Below are positions 28,587 to 36,878 of a stretch of 64,000 nucleotides of DNA, piece after piece; position 1 is the stretch's first letter, and every line of letters starts with the position of its first letter. The position numbers were made by a program, and so were the translations under genes. The notes under the pieces were generated by a model. That model was given only the letters and a program-made list of their open reading frames with translations, had not been told where the DNA came from and made no database searches. The DNA is from Betaproteobacteria bacterium Ga0077526 (GTDB lineage Bacteria > Pseudomonadota > Gammaproteobacteria > Burkholderiales > Ga0077523): NCBI GenBank assembly GCA_001464765.1, contig LNDV01000030.1:124001-188000 (forward strand). Reading direction: 5' to 3'.

Positions 28587-28689
28587 TGCCTGGTACTCCC
28601 TGTCCGCGGGACGGTCTCCGACGGGTTGGGGTGAAAGGATCTCAGGGCTTCGTTCTGTCTTGTCGAGGCGCACGGTGGTTTACCTGGAG

Positions 28690-28791
28690 AGAAGCAAAAT
28701 GTCCTGGACAAAATGTTGACATACGTAACTGTGACTCGTATTGTACGAACCATACGGTCGTTTGACTAGGACAATATTTCGGGAGTTCATC
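28690..28791 (+). promoter_or_regulatory. Promoter and candidate operators of the light-response operon
   Basis: A strong sigma70 promoter reads rightward: TTGACA (28716-28721), exactly 17 bp, TATTGT (28739-28744). It is packed with dyads: TGTCC-T-GGACA (28700-28710) just upstream, ATGT-TG-ACAT (28713-28722) on the -35 box, CGTA-TTG-TACG (28737-28747) on the -10 box and TTGAC-TA-GGACAA (28762-28774) in the early transcript. The first and last share the half-site GGACAA. They are the obvious binding sites for the divergent B12-MerR repressor. The region also must hold that regulator's own promoter, giving autoregulation. Confidence 0.75.
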
Positions 28792-29112
28792 ATGCCGTCC
28801 AATGTTTCCGCTTTGCTTGTCCGCGTTCTCGGCGCTGCGGCCTTGACGCTTTCGTCGACCTCCTACGCTGTCGAAACCCCGGTTGAAGAGTGCTCCGGCT
28901 CGCACGTGAGAGCGGATGCTACGCAGAAAGTCTTCAGTGGGGCAGCCAATCAACCCTTATTTGTCCAGGACGAAACTTCTTCTCAGGCGGCGATGTCCAC
29001 TCCAGCCGAAGCCGATTGGCTGCATTACGTGGAAATGCATGAACAGTTGTCTGGTTCGTCAGCTCGCTCCGTCTTCATGCCCTGGTTCAGCCTCCAGCAC
29101 GAGGCCAACTGA
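28792..29112 (+). CDS. Small secreted protein, first gene of the light operon
   Basis: 106 residues from ATG 28792 (GGGAG at 28781-28785). Signal peptide about 1-26 (VRVLGAAALTLSSTSYAVE). The mature ~80 residues are Ser/Glu/Gln-rich with a single Cys34 and an aromatic C-terminal segment (WLHYVEMHEQL, SVFMPWFSLQHEAN). No family recognised. Its base composition is noticeably less GC-rich than its neighbours. Being promoter-proximal it should be the most strongly induced product. TTTGTCCAGGAC at 28960-28971 inside it echoes the upstream operator. Confidence 0.65.
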   Translation: MPSNVSALLVRVLGAAALTLSSTSYAVETPVEECSGSHVRADATQKVFSGAANQPLFVQDETSSQAAMSTPAEADWLHYVEMHEQLSGSSARSVFMPWFSLQHEAN

Positions 29113-29123
29113 GGCTTACCCCC

Positions 29124-29191
29124 TTCAGGTCGCAGGCTCGTCTCCCCCCTCACCCGCGTGCCACCCCCGCGCGGTTTGCCTGCGACCTGAA
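29124..29191 (+). ncRNA. Long inverted repeat in the folE2 leader (candidate RNA structure)
   Basis: A perfect 14-bp inverted repeat, TTCAGGTCGCAGGC (29124-29137) with GCCTGCGACCTGAA (29178-29191), closes a 40-nt loop in the space between the first gene and folE2. It is followed by a second small hairpin (GGCGCC-CGAT-GGCGCC at about 29200-29215) and then the folE2 ribosome binding site. There is no T-run, so it is not an ordinary terminator. It could control mRNA stability, folE2 translation or act as an attenuator; that is inference. Confidence 0.45.
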
Positions 29192-29235
29192 CCCCTTCTG
29201 GCGCCCGATGGCGCCGCTGTGCCGAGGATCCATCA

Positions 29236-30048
29236 GTGAACGCTCCTGACCGTTTCGTCCTGCCCGACGTCCAGTCGATCGCCGACTCGCGCGCCATTGC
29301 CATCAACAAAGTCGGGATCAAGGGGCTTGTCCATCCCCTGAAGATCCGGCAGTCGGATGGAACTGCGCTGGCCACAGTGGTAACGGCAGACATGTATGTC
29401 CGCCTTCCCGGGGATGTGAAAGGGACGCACATGTCCCGCTTCATCGAGATCCTGCAGGCGCAGCACGACGCGCTCGACCAGGCCGGTTTCCGCGACCTCG
29501 TGTTCCGGATGCTGGATCGGCTCGGCGCCGACTCCGGATTCATCGAACTGTCTTTTCCCTACTTCGTCATGAAGAAGGCGCCGGTGTCCGGCGTGGAGAG
29601 CCTCCTCGACTACCGGGTCCGGATGCGCGGCGAGGTTCGTCGGGGCGACGGTTACGGGTTCGAACTCTCCGTGACGGCGCCCGTGACCAGCCTGTGCCCG
29701 TGCTCGAAGGAAATCTCGGCCTACGGCGCTCACAACCAGCGCTCGCACATCACGATCACGGCCCGCGTCGCGGAAGATGTCCTGATCGAAGACCTCATCC
29801 GCATGGCGGAAGAAGAGGCGTCCTGCCAGGTCTATGGGCTTCTCAAGCGACCGGACGAGAAATGGGTCACCGAGCGGGCCTACGACAATCCCAAGTTCGT
29901 CGAGGACCTTGTCCGCGACATCGCGATGCGTCTGAATGCCGACAGCCGGGTCTCCCGCTATGTCATCGAGTCGGAGAACTTCGAATCGATCCATAATCAC
30001 TCGGCATATGCACTCATCGAACACGACAAACTGGCCGGAGCCTCCTGA
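29236..30048 (+). CDS. folE2: GTP cyclohydrolase FolE2 (type IB)
   Basis: 270 residues. Converts GTP to 7,8-dihydroneopterin triphosphate, the first step of folate and pterin synthesis. T-fold motifs: [30 protein letters not shown], the cysteine in [10 protein letters not shown] that binds metal, and NQRSHITI and SIHNHSAYA. FolE2 works with various metals and replaces Zn-dependent FolE. GTG start with GAGGA upstream. Within a light operon it may supply folate for the photolyase antenna (methenyltetrahydrofolate) as well as general folate. Confidence 0.95.
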   Translation: MNAPDRFVLPDVQSIADSRAIAINKVGIKGLVHPLKIRQSDGTALATVVTADMYVRLPGDVKGTHMSRFIEILQAQHDALDQAGFRDLVFRMLDRLGADSGFIELSFPYFVMKKAPVSGVESLLDYRVRMRGEVRRGDGYGFELSVTAPVTSLCPCSKEISAYGAHNQRSHITITARVAEDVLIEDLIRMAEEEASCQVYGLLKRPDEKWVTERAYDNPKFVEDLVRDIAMRLNADSRVSRYVIESENFESIHNHSAYALIEHDKLAGAS

Positions 30049-30067
30049 TCATGCCGGTCCGACGGCC

Positions 30068-31345
30068 ATGAAGCGCCTGGCCGTCGTCGGCGCCGGCATT
30101 GCCGGTCTGTCTGCGGCCTGGCTGTTGTCGCGGCAACACCGCGTCACGCTGTTCGAGTCTGGCGACTATCTGGGCGGGCACACCAATACGGTGGATGTGG
30201 TGGTGGACGGCCAGTCGTTCCCGGTCGATACCGGGTTTCTGGTGTTCAACGACCGCACGTACCCGAACCTGTGCGCCCTGTTCGATTCCCTCGGGGTCCA
30301 TTCCACCGCGAGCGACATGTCTTTCAGCGTTCGGATCGAACCGTCCAACCTGGAATGGGCGGGTAGCAGCCTCGCCACCGTGTTCGCGCAGCGTCGCAAT
30401 CTCCTGCGTCCGGAGTTCTGGCGCATGCTGAAGGACATCGTCCGCTTCAACCGCGAGGCAACCGTCGCCGTGTCCCGGTCGGATCCGGGCACGGGCAGCC
30501 TCGGGGACTGGCTGGACAGCCGCCGGTTCGGACGCGCATTTCGCGACTGGTACCTCCTGCCCATGAGCGCGGCCATCTGGTCCTGTCCCACGTCCGAGAT
30601 GCTCGAGTATCCGATCGCGCCCTTCCTGCGCTTCTGTCACAACCACGGTCTGCTGCAGATCAGCGACCGCCCCCAATGGCGCACAGTGACGGGCGGAGGA
30701 AGAGAGTATGTTCGGCGGCTGGTGCCGGATATCGCCGACGTGCGGGTAGGGCAGGCGGTGTCCGGCGTCACGCGCGATGCGCAGGGTGTCCGGGTGCTGT
30801 CGCCAGCCGGGGAAGAAATGTTCGATAACGTGGTACTCGCCGTGCACGGCGATCAGGCGCTTGCTCTCTTGCGTGACCCGTCGGAGGACGAACGGCGCAT
30901 CCTGGGTGCGGTGCGCTACCAGCAGAACGTCGCGGTTCTCCATACCGACGACACGTTGCTGCCGCGTTCCCGGGAGGCCTGGGCCGCCTGGAACTATCTG
31001 TCCGGCCCCAGCGAGAATGGTGACGTTCCGGTCTCCGTGAGCTACCTGATCAACCGGCTGCAGCCGCTGCCGTGCCGATCGCCGGTGATCGTCACGCTGA
31101 ACCCGCCGCGGCCGGCGCGTGCGGATCGGGTGCTCGGCGAGTTCCAGTACATGCATCCCATCTTCGATCGCCCGGCCATCGGAGCCCAGGCGGCGCTGCC
31201 CGGTATCCAGGGCTTAAGGCGAACCTGGTTCTGCGGGGCCTGGACGGGATTCGGTTTCCACGAGGACGGTCTGAAGTCCGCACTTCAGGTCGCCAATGCA
31301 CTCGGAGCGAGGGCCCCATGGCAGGCGGAGGCAATGGCAGCCTAG
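30068..31345 (+). CDS. FAD-dependent amine-oxidase-like oxidoreductase
   Basis: 425 residues. N-terminal FAD-binding motif VVGAGIAGLSAAWLLSR with the ESGDYLGGHTNTVDV continuation typical of the flavin amine oxidase/protoporphyrinogen oxidase/phytoene desaturase fold; C-terminal FAD contact FCGAWTGFGFHEDGLKSALQVA. The GGHTNTV variant and the association with DUF1365 and a cyclopropane synthase are a well-known trio in photo-oxidative stress regulons. Probably acts on membrane lipid acyl chains. ATG 30068; the end overlaps the DUF1365 start by 28 bp. Confidence 0.9.
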   Translation: MKRLAVVGAGIAGLSAAWLLSRQHRVTLFESGDYLGGHTNTVDVVVDGQSFPVDTGFLVFNDRTYPNLCALFDSLGVHSTASDMSFSVRIEPSNLEWAGSSLATVFAQRRNLLRPEFWRMLKDIVRFNREATVAVSRSDPGTGSLGDWLDSRRFGRAFRDWYLLPMSAAIWSCPTSEMLEYPIAPFLRFCHNHGLLQISDRPQWRTVTGGGREYVRRLVPDIADVRVGQAVSGVTRDAQGVRVLSPAGEEMFDNVVLAVHGDQALALLRDPSEDERRILGAVRYQQNVAVLHTDDTLLPRSREAWAAWNYLSGPSENGDVPVSVSYLINRLQPLPCRSPVIVTLNPPRPARADRVLGEFQYMHPIFDRPAIGAQAALPGIQGLRRTWFCGAWTGFGFHEDGLKSALQVANALGARAPWQAEAMAA

Positions 31346-32097
31346 CGGCCCTGTTCACCGGGTCGGTGATGCATGCCCGGGTGCGTCCCCGGGAGAACCG
31401 GTTCCGCTACGGCGTGTTCTATCTGCGTGTGCGCGTCGGCGCGGAGGATTCCCTGCGCAGAGCCTTCCTGTCTGTCGATCGCTTCAACCTGCTCGCCTTC
31501 CACCGGCGGGATCACGGACCGAGGGACGGATCGCCCCTGGAACCCTGGATCCGCGATCTCCTGACCCGTGAGGGTTGCGGGTTTGCGGACGGTGACATCG
31601 AGTTGCAGATGTTCCCGCGGGTGCTCGGGTACGTGTTCAATCCGGTCAGTTTCTGGTTCTGCCACGACCGCGACGGGCGTCTGCGCGCTGTTCTGTGTGA
31701 AGTGAACAACACCTTCGGTGAACACCACAACTACCTCATGGTCCATCCCGACGGTCGCCCCATCGAACCGACGGATTCACTCATGGCACAGAAGGTCTTT
31801 CACGTATCGCCCTTTCTCGCGGTGAAGGGGCGCTACCGATTCCAGTTTCGCACCGACCCTGCCGATACCAGGGTACGCATCGACTACGAGGACGAGGACG
31901 GCACCATGCTCGTCACCTCGGTCTCGGGTTCGGCGCGTGCGCTCTCCGCGGGTTCGCTGTTGCGCTGCTTCGTAGGGTATCCTTGGATGACCCTGGGCGT
32001 GATCCTGCGCATCCACTGGCAGGCGCTCAAGCTCTGGTGGAAAGGGGTGCCCTTCTTCCGCAAACCGGCTGCGCCGCTGCGGGAGACCACCCGTTGA
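31318..32097 (+). CDS. DUF1365 family protein
   Basis: 259 residues. Family hallmarks: LFTGSVMHARVRPRENRFRYGVFYL at the N-terminus, FPRVLGYVFNPVSFWFCHDRDG, CEVNNTFGEHHNYLM and KVFHVSPF. The function is unknown, but the gene nearly always sits between an FAD amine-oxidase-like gene and cfa, as here. A hydrophobic C-terminal segment (CFVGYPWMTLGVILRIHWQALKLWWKG) suggests peripheral membrane attachment, fitting a lipid-modifying complex. ATG 31318 overlaps the preceding gene. Confidence 0.92.
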   Translation: MAGGGNGSLAALFTGSVMHARVRPRENRFRYGVFYLRVRVGAEDSLRRAFLSVDRFNLLAFHRRDHGPRDGSPLEPWIRDLLTREGCGFADGDIELQMFPRVLGYVFNPVSFWFCHDRDGRLRAVLCEVNNTFGEHHNYLMVHPDGRPIEPTDSLMAQKVFHVSPFLAVKGRYRFQFRTDPADTRVRIDYEDEDGTMLVTSVSGSARALSAGSLLRCFVGYPWMTLGVILRIHWQALKLWWKGVPFFRKPAAPLRETTR

Positions 32098-32108
32098 AAA
32101 CTCTCGAC

Positions 32109-33320
32109 ATGCCAGCCACAACGTATCGCATCGGCTCCACCCCCTCGTCCAGATCTGCCCGGGTGGTGCTGGCGCTCCTCGACAGACTCCGTGCAGGCCG
32201 CCTGGACCTCATCGCTCCGGACGGCAACCCGCGCACATTCGACAGCGGCTTTCCCGGCCCCCACGCCATGCTCCGGCTGTCCGACTGGGAGGTATTCGAC
32301 GAGGCCCTGCATCGCGGGGATATCGGCTTCGGCGAGACCTACATGGGGGGGCGCTGGGACACCCCGGACCTGGCCGAGCTCCTCGCGCTTTTCGCCGAGA
32401 ACACCGTCGCCCTCGAGAAGGCGATCTACGGCCGCTGGTTCGGCTGGGCGGCCGATCGCATCCGCCACGCCATGCGCGCCAATCGCCGCCGGCAGGCGCG
32501 GCGCAACGTCGCCGCCCACTACGATCTCGGCAACGCCTTCTATCAGATGTGGCTCGACGAGACCATGACGTACTCGTCCGGCCTGTACGACGGCGAGGAC
32601 AAGCGGTCGCTCCCCGCCGCCCAGAGCGCCAAGTACGAACGCATCTGCTCCGTACTCGACATCCAGGCGGGCGACCGGGTCCTCGAGATCGGCTGCGGCT
32701 GGGGCGGGTTTGCGGAACACGCCGCTGCCACGCGCGGTTGTCGCGTGCATGGCATCACGCTCTCCCGGGAACAGCTCTCCTTCGCCAATGACCGCATGGT
32801 CCAGCGCGACCTCGCCGGGCTGGTCACGCTCGAACTGCGGGACTACCGCGACGTGCAGGGCGAGTTCGACCACATCGTCTCCATCGAGATGTTCGAGGCC
32901 GTGGGCGAGCGATACTGGCCCGCCTACTTCGATACCATCCGCGAGCGCCTGCGCCGCGGGGGCCGCGCCCTCATCCAGACCATCGCCATCGCAGACAGCC
33001 GGTTCGATCGCTATCGGCGGGGCACGGACTTCATCCAGCAGCACATCTTCCCGGGCGGCATGCTGCCGTCGCGCGAGGTATTCCGTGACAACGCGTCGCG
33101 GCGGGGACTTCTGATCGGCGACGTCTTCACCTTCGGCAAGGACTACGCGAAGACTCTGCGGGCGTGGCGGCACCGATTCAATCGCCGGGTCGGGGAACTC
33201 AACGCCCTCGGATTCGACGAACGCTTCGTGCGCATGTGGAATTTCTACCTCGCCTACTGCGAGGCCGGGTTCCGCACGGGCACCATCGATGTCATGCAGG
33301 TGGAGCTGAAGCGTGTCTAG
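32109..33320 (+). CDS. cfa: Cyclopropane-fatty-acyl-phospholipid synthase family
   Basis: 403 residues; SAM-dependent methyltransferase that adds a methylene (or methyl) across the double bond of phospholipid acyl chains. N-terminal lipid-binding domain, then AAHYDLGNAFYQMWLDETMTYSSG, the SAM motif VLEIGCGWGG (191-200), the bicarbonate/active-site region SIEMFEAVGERYWPAYF and LAYCEAGFRTG near the end. A TTG at 32094, overlapping the DUF1365 stop and preceded by GGGAG, is a strong alternative start adding five residues. Cyclopropane or methylated chains resist singlet oxygen. Confidence 0.93.
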   Translation: MPATTYRIGSTPSSRSARVVLALLDRLRAGRLDLIAPDGNPRTFDSGFPGPHAMLRLSDWEVFDEALHRGDIGFGETYMGGRWDTPDLAELLALFAENTVALEKAIYGRWFGWAADRIRHAMRANRRRQARRNVAAHYDLGNAFYQMWLDETMTYSSGLYDGEDKRSLPAAQSAKYERICSVLDIQAGDRVLEIGCGWGGFAEHAAATRGCRVHGITLSREQLSFANDRMVQRDLAGLVTLELRDYRDVQGEFDHIVSIEMFEAVGERYWPAYFDTIRERLRRGGRALIQTIAIADSRFDRYRRGTDFIQQHIFPGGMLPSREVFRDNASRRGLLIGDVFTFGKDYAKTLRAWRHRFNRRVGELNALGFDERFVRMWNFYLAYCEAGFRTGTIDVMQVELKRV

Positions 33321-33834
33321 ACGATTCTTTCTGTTGGCCCTTCTTGCGCTGGCCGGTCGCGCCTGGGCGAATCTGCCGGCCGATGTTCAACGGCCCGGCG
33401 GGGTGGAGTTCCGGGTGATCGGCCAGGGCCGCATGCGCTGGTTCGGCCTGCTGCTTTACGACGCGGCATTGTGGGTCCCGGGTGACCGCTGGCGCTGGGA
33501 CGAATCCTTTGCCCTCGATCTGCGCTATGCCCGCGATTTCCTCGGGGTGAAGCTCGCCGGGGCCAGCGTCGACGAGATCCGGCGTCTGGGTTACGAGGAC
33601 GAAGCCAAGCTCGATCGCTGGCGCGCGGCGATGGTGGGGGCCTTTCCGGACGTCAAGAAAGGCGACCGCATCACCGGCGTGTTCCGGCCGGGCGAGGGTG
33701 CCCAGTTCTTTCATAACGGCCGGGCGACGAGTTTCGTAGCCGATCCCGAATTCGCCCGGGCCTTCTTCTCCATCTGGCTCGATCCGAAGACCAGGGAACC
33801 CAAGCTTCGCGCCGCCCTGCTCGGGCAGCGGTGA
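33313..33834 (+). CDS. Chalcone-isomerase-like exported protein
   Basis: 173 residues from GTG 33313, overlapping the cfa end. Signal peptide about 1-20 (LLALLALAGRAWA|NLP). The mature part matches the bacterial chalcone-isomerase-like fold: GVEFRVIGQGRMRWFGLLLYDAALWVPG, LRYARDFLGVKLAGASVDEIRRLGY, and KGDRITGVFRPGEGAQFFHNGRA. Plant relatives without isomerase activity bind fatty acids, so a periplasmic lipid-binding role is plausible. The next gene starts in its stop (GTGA). Confidence 0.85.
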   Translation: MSRRFFLLALLALAGRAWANLPADVQRPGGVEFRVIGQGRMRWFGLLLYDAALWVPGDRWRWDESFALDLRYARDFLGVKLAGASVDEIRRLGYEDEAKLDRWRAAMVGAFPDVKKGDRITGVFRPGEGAQFFHNGRATSFVADPEFARAFFSIWLDPKTREPKLRAALLGQR

Positions 33835-35147
33835 GCACCACGCGCGTCGGCACGCGCGACCTCGGGGCCTATTCCGCGCTGGCGTTCCCGCTGGCCATGG
33901 CAGCTCTGCCGGTCTATGTGCACGTCCCCAAGTTGTATGGCGACGAACGCGGTCTGGCCCTGACGACCGTCGGCCTCGTCCTGCTGTTCGCGCGTGCGCT
34001 GGATGCGCTGCAGGATCCGCTGCTCGGATGGTGGAGCGACCGGGTGGCGGCCCGCGGCGGCTCCCGCAACGGCTTTCTGCTGGCGGCGGTCGCGCTGCTC
34101 GGTGCCGGAGTCCTGGGACTGTTCCATCCTCCGGCCGGTAGTGCCGCACTCGTCACGACGTGGCTCGCGGCGAGCCTCGTGGTGACGTACTTCGGGTTCA
34201 GCATGGGGACCATCAATTACTTTGCGGTCGGCGCAGAGCTTTCGCGTGATTATCACGAACGCACCCGGGTGACCGCCGCACGCGGTGCGGTCGGTGTCGC
34301 GGGGGTTCTGATGGCCGCGGCACTGCCCGATGTCCTCGCCGGCAAGGGCGGGCTTCCCGAGGGCCTGCGCCACTTCTCGCTGCTCTACGTGCCGATCCTG
34401 CTCGCCTTTGCGGCGGTCACGCTGTTCGGCGTCCGGCAGCCCGTCCGTTCCCACGGTGGCATCGGCGTGCCCTTCTCCTGGGCCGGGATGGTGGCGCCTC
34501 TGCGGGACAGACGGTTCCGATGGCTGCTCGCCATCTTCGTCGCGAGCGGCGTGGCGTCCGCCATTCCCGCCGCGCTGATCCTGTTCTACGTCCAAGACGT
34601 GCTGGGCCGCTCGGACCTGAGCGGGCTGTTCCTCGCCATCTACTTCCTGTTCGGCGCGTTCGGCATGCCGCTCTGGGTGAAGGCCTCGCGCCGCATCGGC
34701 AAGAAGGGCGCCTGGGGTCTCGGCATGGTCATGAGTGTCATCGCCTTCGTGTGGGCGTTCCTGCTCGGGAACCAGGACGCGACGGCGTTCGCTATCGTGT
34801 GCGCCCTTTCCGGCATCGCCTACGGCGCGGAACTCGCCCTGCCGCCTTCGCTGCTCGCCGACGTGGCCGATGCCTCCGAGAGCGGCGCCGGGGAAGGCGT
34901 GCACTTCGGGTTCTGGCAACTCACGGAGAAGGCGAACCTCGCCATCGCCGCCGGTGTCGCACTCCCAGTCCTCGGCCTTGCGGGTTATCAGCCCGGCACG
35001 CCCCAGGCGGCGATGGGGAACCTTTCCGCCATGTATGCCCTGATTCCCTGTCTGCTCAAGCTCGGTGCCCTGGCCGTTCTGTGGCTGGCACCGCTCGATG
35101 CACGCTCGCTGCCTTCCCGAAACCACTCCGGAGACGCATCACCATGA
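33831..35147 (+). CDS. MFS transporter, GPH (melibiose-type) family
   Basis: 438 residues, about 12 transmembrane helices. Opening ALAFPLAMAALPVYVHVPKLYGDERGLALTTVGLVLLFARALDALQDPLLGWWSDR follows the MelB pattern with the Asp-rich helix 2 (DALQDP, WWSDR). The sequence GEGVHFGFWQLTEKANLAIAAGVALP is also shared with GPH members. A sugar is not the expected substrate in this setting; homologues in light-stress operons may be lipid flippases or export oxidised products, which is inference. GTG start 33831. Confidence 0.9.
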   Translation: MSTTRVGTRDLGAYSALAFPLAMAALPVYVHVPKLYGDERGLALTTVGLVLLFARALDALQDPLLGWWSDRVAARGGSRNGFLLAAVALLGAGVLGLFHPPAGSAALVTTWLAASLVVTYFGFSMGTINYFAVGAELSRDYHERTRVTAARGAVGVAGVLMAAALPDVLAGKGGLPEGLRHFSLLYVPILLAFAAVTLFGVRQPVRSHGGIGVPFSWAGMVAPLRDRRFRWLLAIFVASGVASAIPAALILFYVQDVLGRSDLSGLFLAIYFLFGAFGMPLWVKASRRIGKKGAWGLGMVMSVIAFVWAFLLGNQDATAFAIVCALSGIAYGAELALPPSLLADVADASESGAGEGVHFGFWQLTEKANLAIAAGVALPVLGLAGYQPGTPQAAMGNLSAMYALIPCLLKLGALAVLWLAPLDARSLPSRNHSGDASP

Positions 35148-35668
35148 AGCGACTGATCCTTGCCCTGTGCTCCGCCATCGGTCTTTCCGGCTGTTCCTCA
35201 CCCGGCGTCGATGTGTTCCGGGCCGAGCAGCCGAAACTCGATCTGCGCCAGTACTTCGACGGTACCGTGGATGCCTGGGGCATCGTCCGTGACCGCGATG
35301 GCACCATCTCCCAGAGGTTCACCGTCGAGATCCAGGCCACGTGGAAGGGCGACGTCGGCACGCTCGACGAGCGGTTCAAGTACTCCGACGGCCGCACGCA
35401 GCAGCGCGTCTGGACGCTTCGCAAGTCCGGCGACCGCTACGTGGGGACGGCCGCCGACGTCGTCGGCGAAGCGGCGGGCGAAGCCGCGGGCAATGCCTTC
35501 CGCCTGCAGTACGTGCTCGACTATCCTTACCGTAGTTCCACCATCCACCTCAACGTCGACGACTGGATGTACCTCATCGATGACAAGGTCCTGCTCAACC
35601 GGTCGACCATCACCAAGTTCGGATTCGAGGTGGCTCAGGTCATGATCAGCTTCCGCAAGCGCGACTGA
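35144..35668 (+). CDS. DUF3833 lipoprotein
   Basis: 174 residues. Lipobox LSGC (Cys17) after a short hydrophobic segment (MKRLILALCSAIGLSGC), so a membrane-anchored lipoprotein. The mature part (LDLRQYFDGTVDAWGIVRDRDGTISQRFTVEI, LDERFKYSDGRTQQRVWTLRK, WMYLIDDKVLLNRSTITKFGFEVAQVMISFRK) is a lipocalin-like beta-barrel characteristic of DUF3833. ATGA overlap with the transporter. Probable lipid or carotenoid-like ligand; unproven. Confidence 0.9.
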   Translation: MKRLILALCSAIGLSGCSSPGVDVFRAEQPKLDLRQYFDGTVDAWGIVRDRDGTISQRFTVEIQATWKGDVGTLDERFKYSDGRTQQRVWTLRKSGDRYVGTAADVVGEAAGEAAGNAFRLQYVLDYPYRSSTIHLNVDDWMYLIDDKVLLNRSTITKFGFEVAQVMISFRKRD

Positions 35669-35678
35669 GGGCCGGCCG

Positions 35679-36455
35679 ATGCCCCTCAACACTCCGGTGA
35701 CCGACTGGGCGGCCCAGCGCGTCTGGGTCGTGGGCGCCTCCTCCGGCATCGGCGCCGCCATCGCCGCGGAACTGCAATCGCGCGGTGCACGCGTCGCCGT
35801 GTCGGCGCGCAATCGCGACAAGCTGCAGAAGCTGGCCGAGGGCGCACCCGACCGGACGCTCGTGCTGCCGCTCGACGTGACTGACGCGCCGGGCGTGCGT
35901 GCGGCCTTCGCTGCCATCGAGTCTGCCTGGGGCGGGCTGGACATCGTCCTCGCCGTTGCCGGCAACTACCTTCCCCTGCGCGCGACCGAATTGCAGGCCG
36001 CGCCGATCGGCGAGCTGTTCGCGGTCAACGTGCAGGGCGTGCTGAATGTGCTCGAGCCCGTGGTCCCGCATCTGCTCGCCCGGCGTGGCGGGCACATCGC
36101 CATCGTCGCGAGCGTGGCCGGATACCGGGGGCTGCCCAAGGCTTTGGGCTACGGCCCCACCAAGGCGGCCCTCATCAATCTGGCGGAAGTGCTCTATCTG
36201 GACCTGGCCGGCGCCGGTGTCGGCGTGCACATCGTCAATCCGGGTTTCGTGCGCACCCCCCTCACGGACGGCAATGACTTCCGCATGCCGGCCCTGATCG
36301 AACCCGAGGAGGCCGCGCGCGAGACACTGCTCGGCCTGGAGCGAGGCGAGTTCGAGACCCACTATCCGAAGCGTTTCACCCGCTGGCTCAAGCTGCTGCG
36401 CGTGCTCCCGTACCGGTGGTACTTTCCCCTGGTCCACAGGATCACGGGGCTCTGA
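35679..36455 (+). CDS. Short-chain dehydrogenase/reductase
   Basis: 258 residues. Classical SDR: cofactor motif GASSGIGAAIAAEL, NAG-equivalent VAGNY, and the catalytic YGPTK (Tyr-x3-Lys) preceded by Ser in VASVAGYRG. NADP preference is suggested by Arg after beta-2 (SARNRDK). The C-terminus carries LEPFETH-YPKRFTRWLKLLRVLPYRWYFPLVHRITGL, a basic amphipathic tail that could bind membrane. Recurrent member of proteobacterial light/singlet-oxygen operons. Confidence 0.93.
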   Translation: MPLNTPVTDWAAQRVWVVGASSGIGAAIAAELQSRGARVAVSARNRDKLQKLAEGAPDRTLVLPLDVTDAPGVRAAFAAIESAWGGLDIVLAVAGNYLPLRATELQAAPIGELFAVNVQGVLNVLEPVVPHLLARRGGHIAIVASVAGYRGLPKALGYGPTKAALINLAEVLYLDLAGAGVGVHIVNPGFVRTPLTDGNDFRMPALIEPEEAARETLLGLERGEFETHYPKRFTRWLKLLRVLPYRWYFPLVHRITGL

Positions 36456-36458
36456 CCC

Positions 36459-36878
36459 ATGGGAACGGACGCGCTGGTGCAGTTCTTCGAGACACTCACG
36501 CCGGAGTCCGTGGTGGCTCTGCCGCGGCACTACACGGAAGATGCGTATTTCCGCGACCCGTTCAACGAAGTCCGAGGGGTCGGCGAGATCACCGGCATCT
36601 TCACGCGCATGTTCGAGAATCTCCACGAGCCCGGCTTCGTCGTGACCAACCGGATCGTGCAGTCCGACCAGGCGATGCTCGAGTGGGACTTCCACTTTCG
36701 CATTCGCCGGTTCCGACCGGAACAGCCCTGGTCGATCCACGGCACGAGCCATGTCCGCTTCGCGCCGGACGGCCGAGTGCAGTACCACCGGGACTACTGG
36801 GACAGCGGTGCAGAGTTGTACGCGAAGCTGCCGGTCGTCGGCGGGGCCGTGCGCTGGCTCGCCAGGCGCATGGCATGA
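36459..36878 (+). CDS. NTF2-like (SnoaL-fold) protein
   Basis: 139 residues. Cone-shaped NTF2 fold: VQFFETLTPESVVALPRHYTEDAYFRDPFNEVRGVGEITGIFTRMFENL and the closing beta-sheet WDFHFRIRRFRPEQPWSIHGTSHVRFAPDGRVQYHRDYWDSG. Usually a small-molecule isomerase, hydrolase or ligand binder; here its partner is probably the preceding SDR, three bases away. ATGA overlap with photolyase. Confidence 0.9.
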   Translation: MGTDALVQFFETLTPESVVALPRHYTEDAYFRDPFNEVRGVGEITGIFTRMFENLHEPGFVVTNRIVQSDQAMLEWDFHFRIRRFRPEQPWSIHGTSHVRFAPDGRVQYHRDYWDSGAELYAKLPVVGGAVRWLARRMA

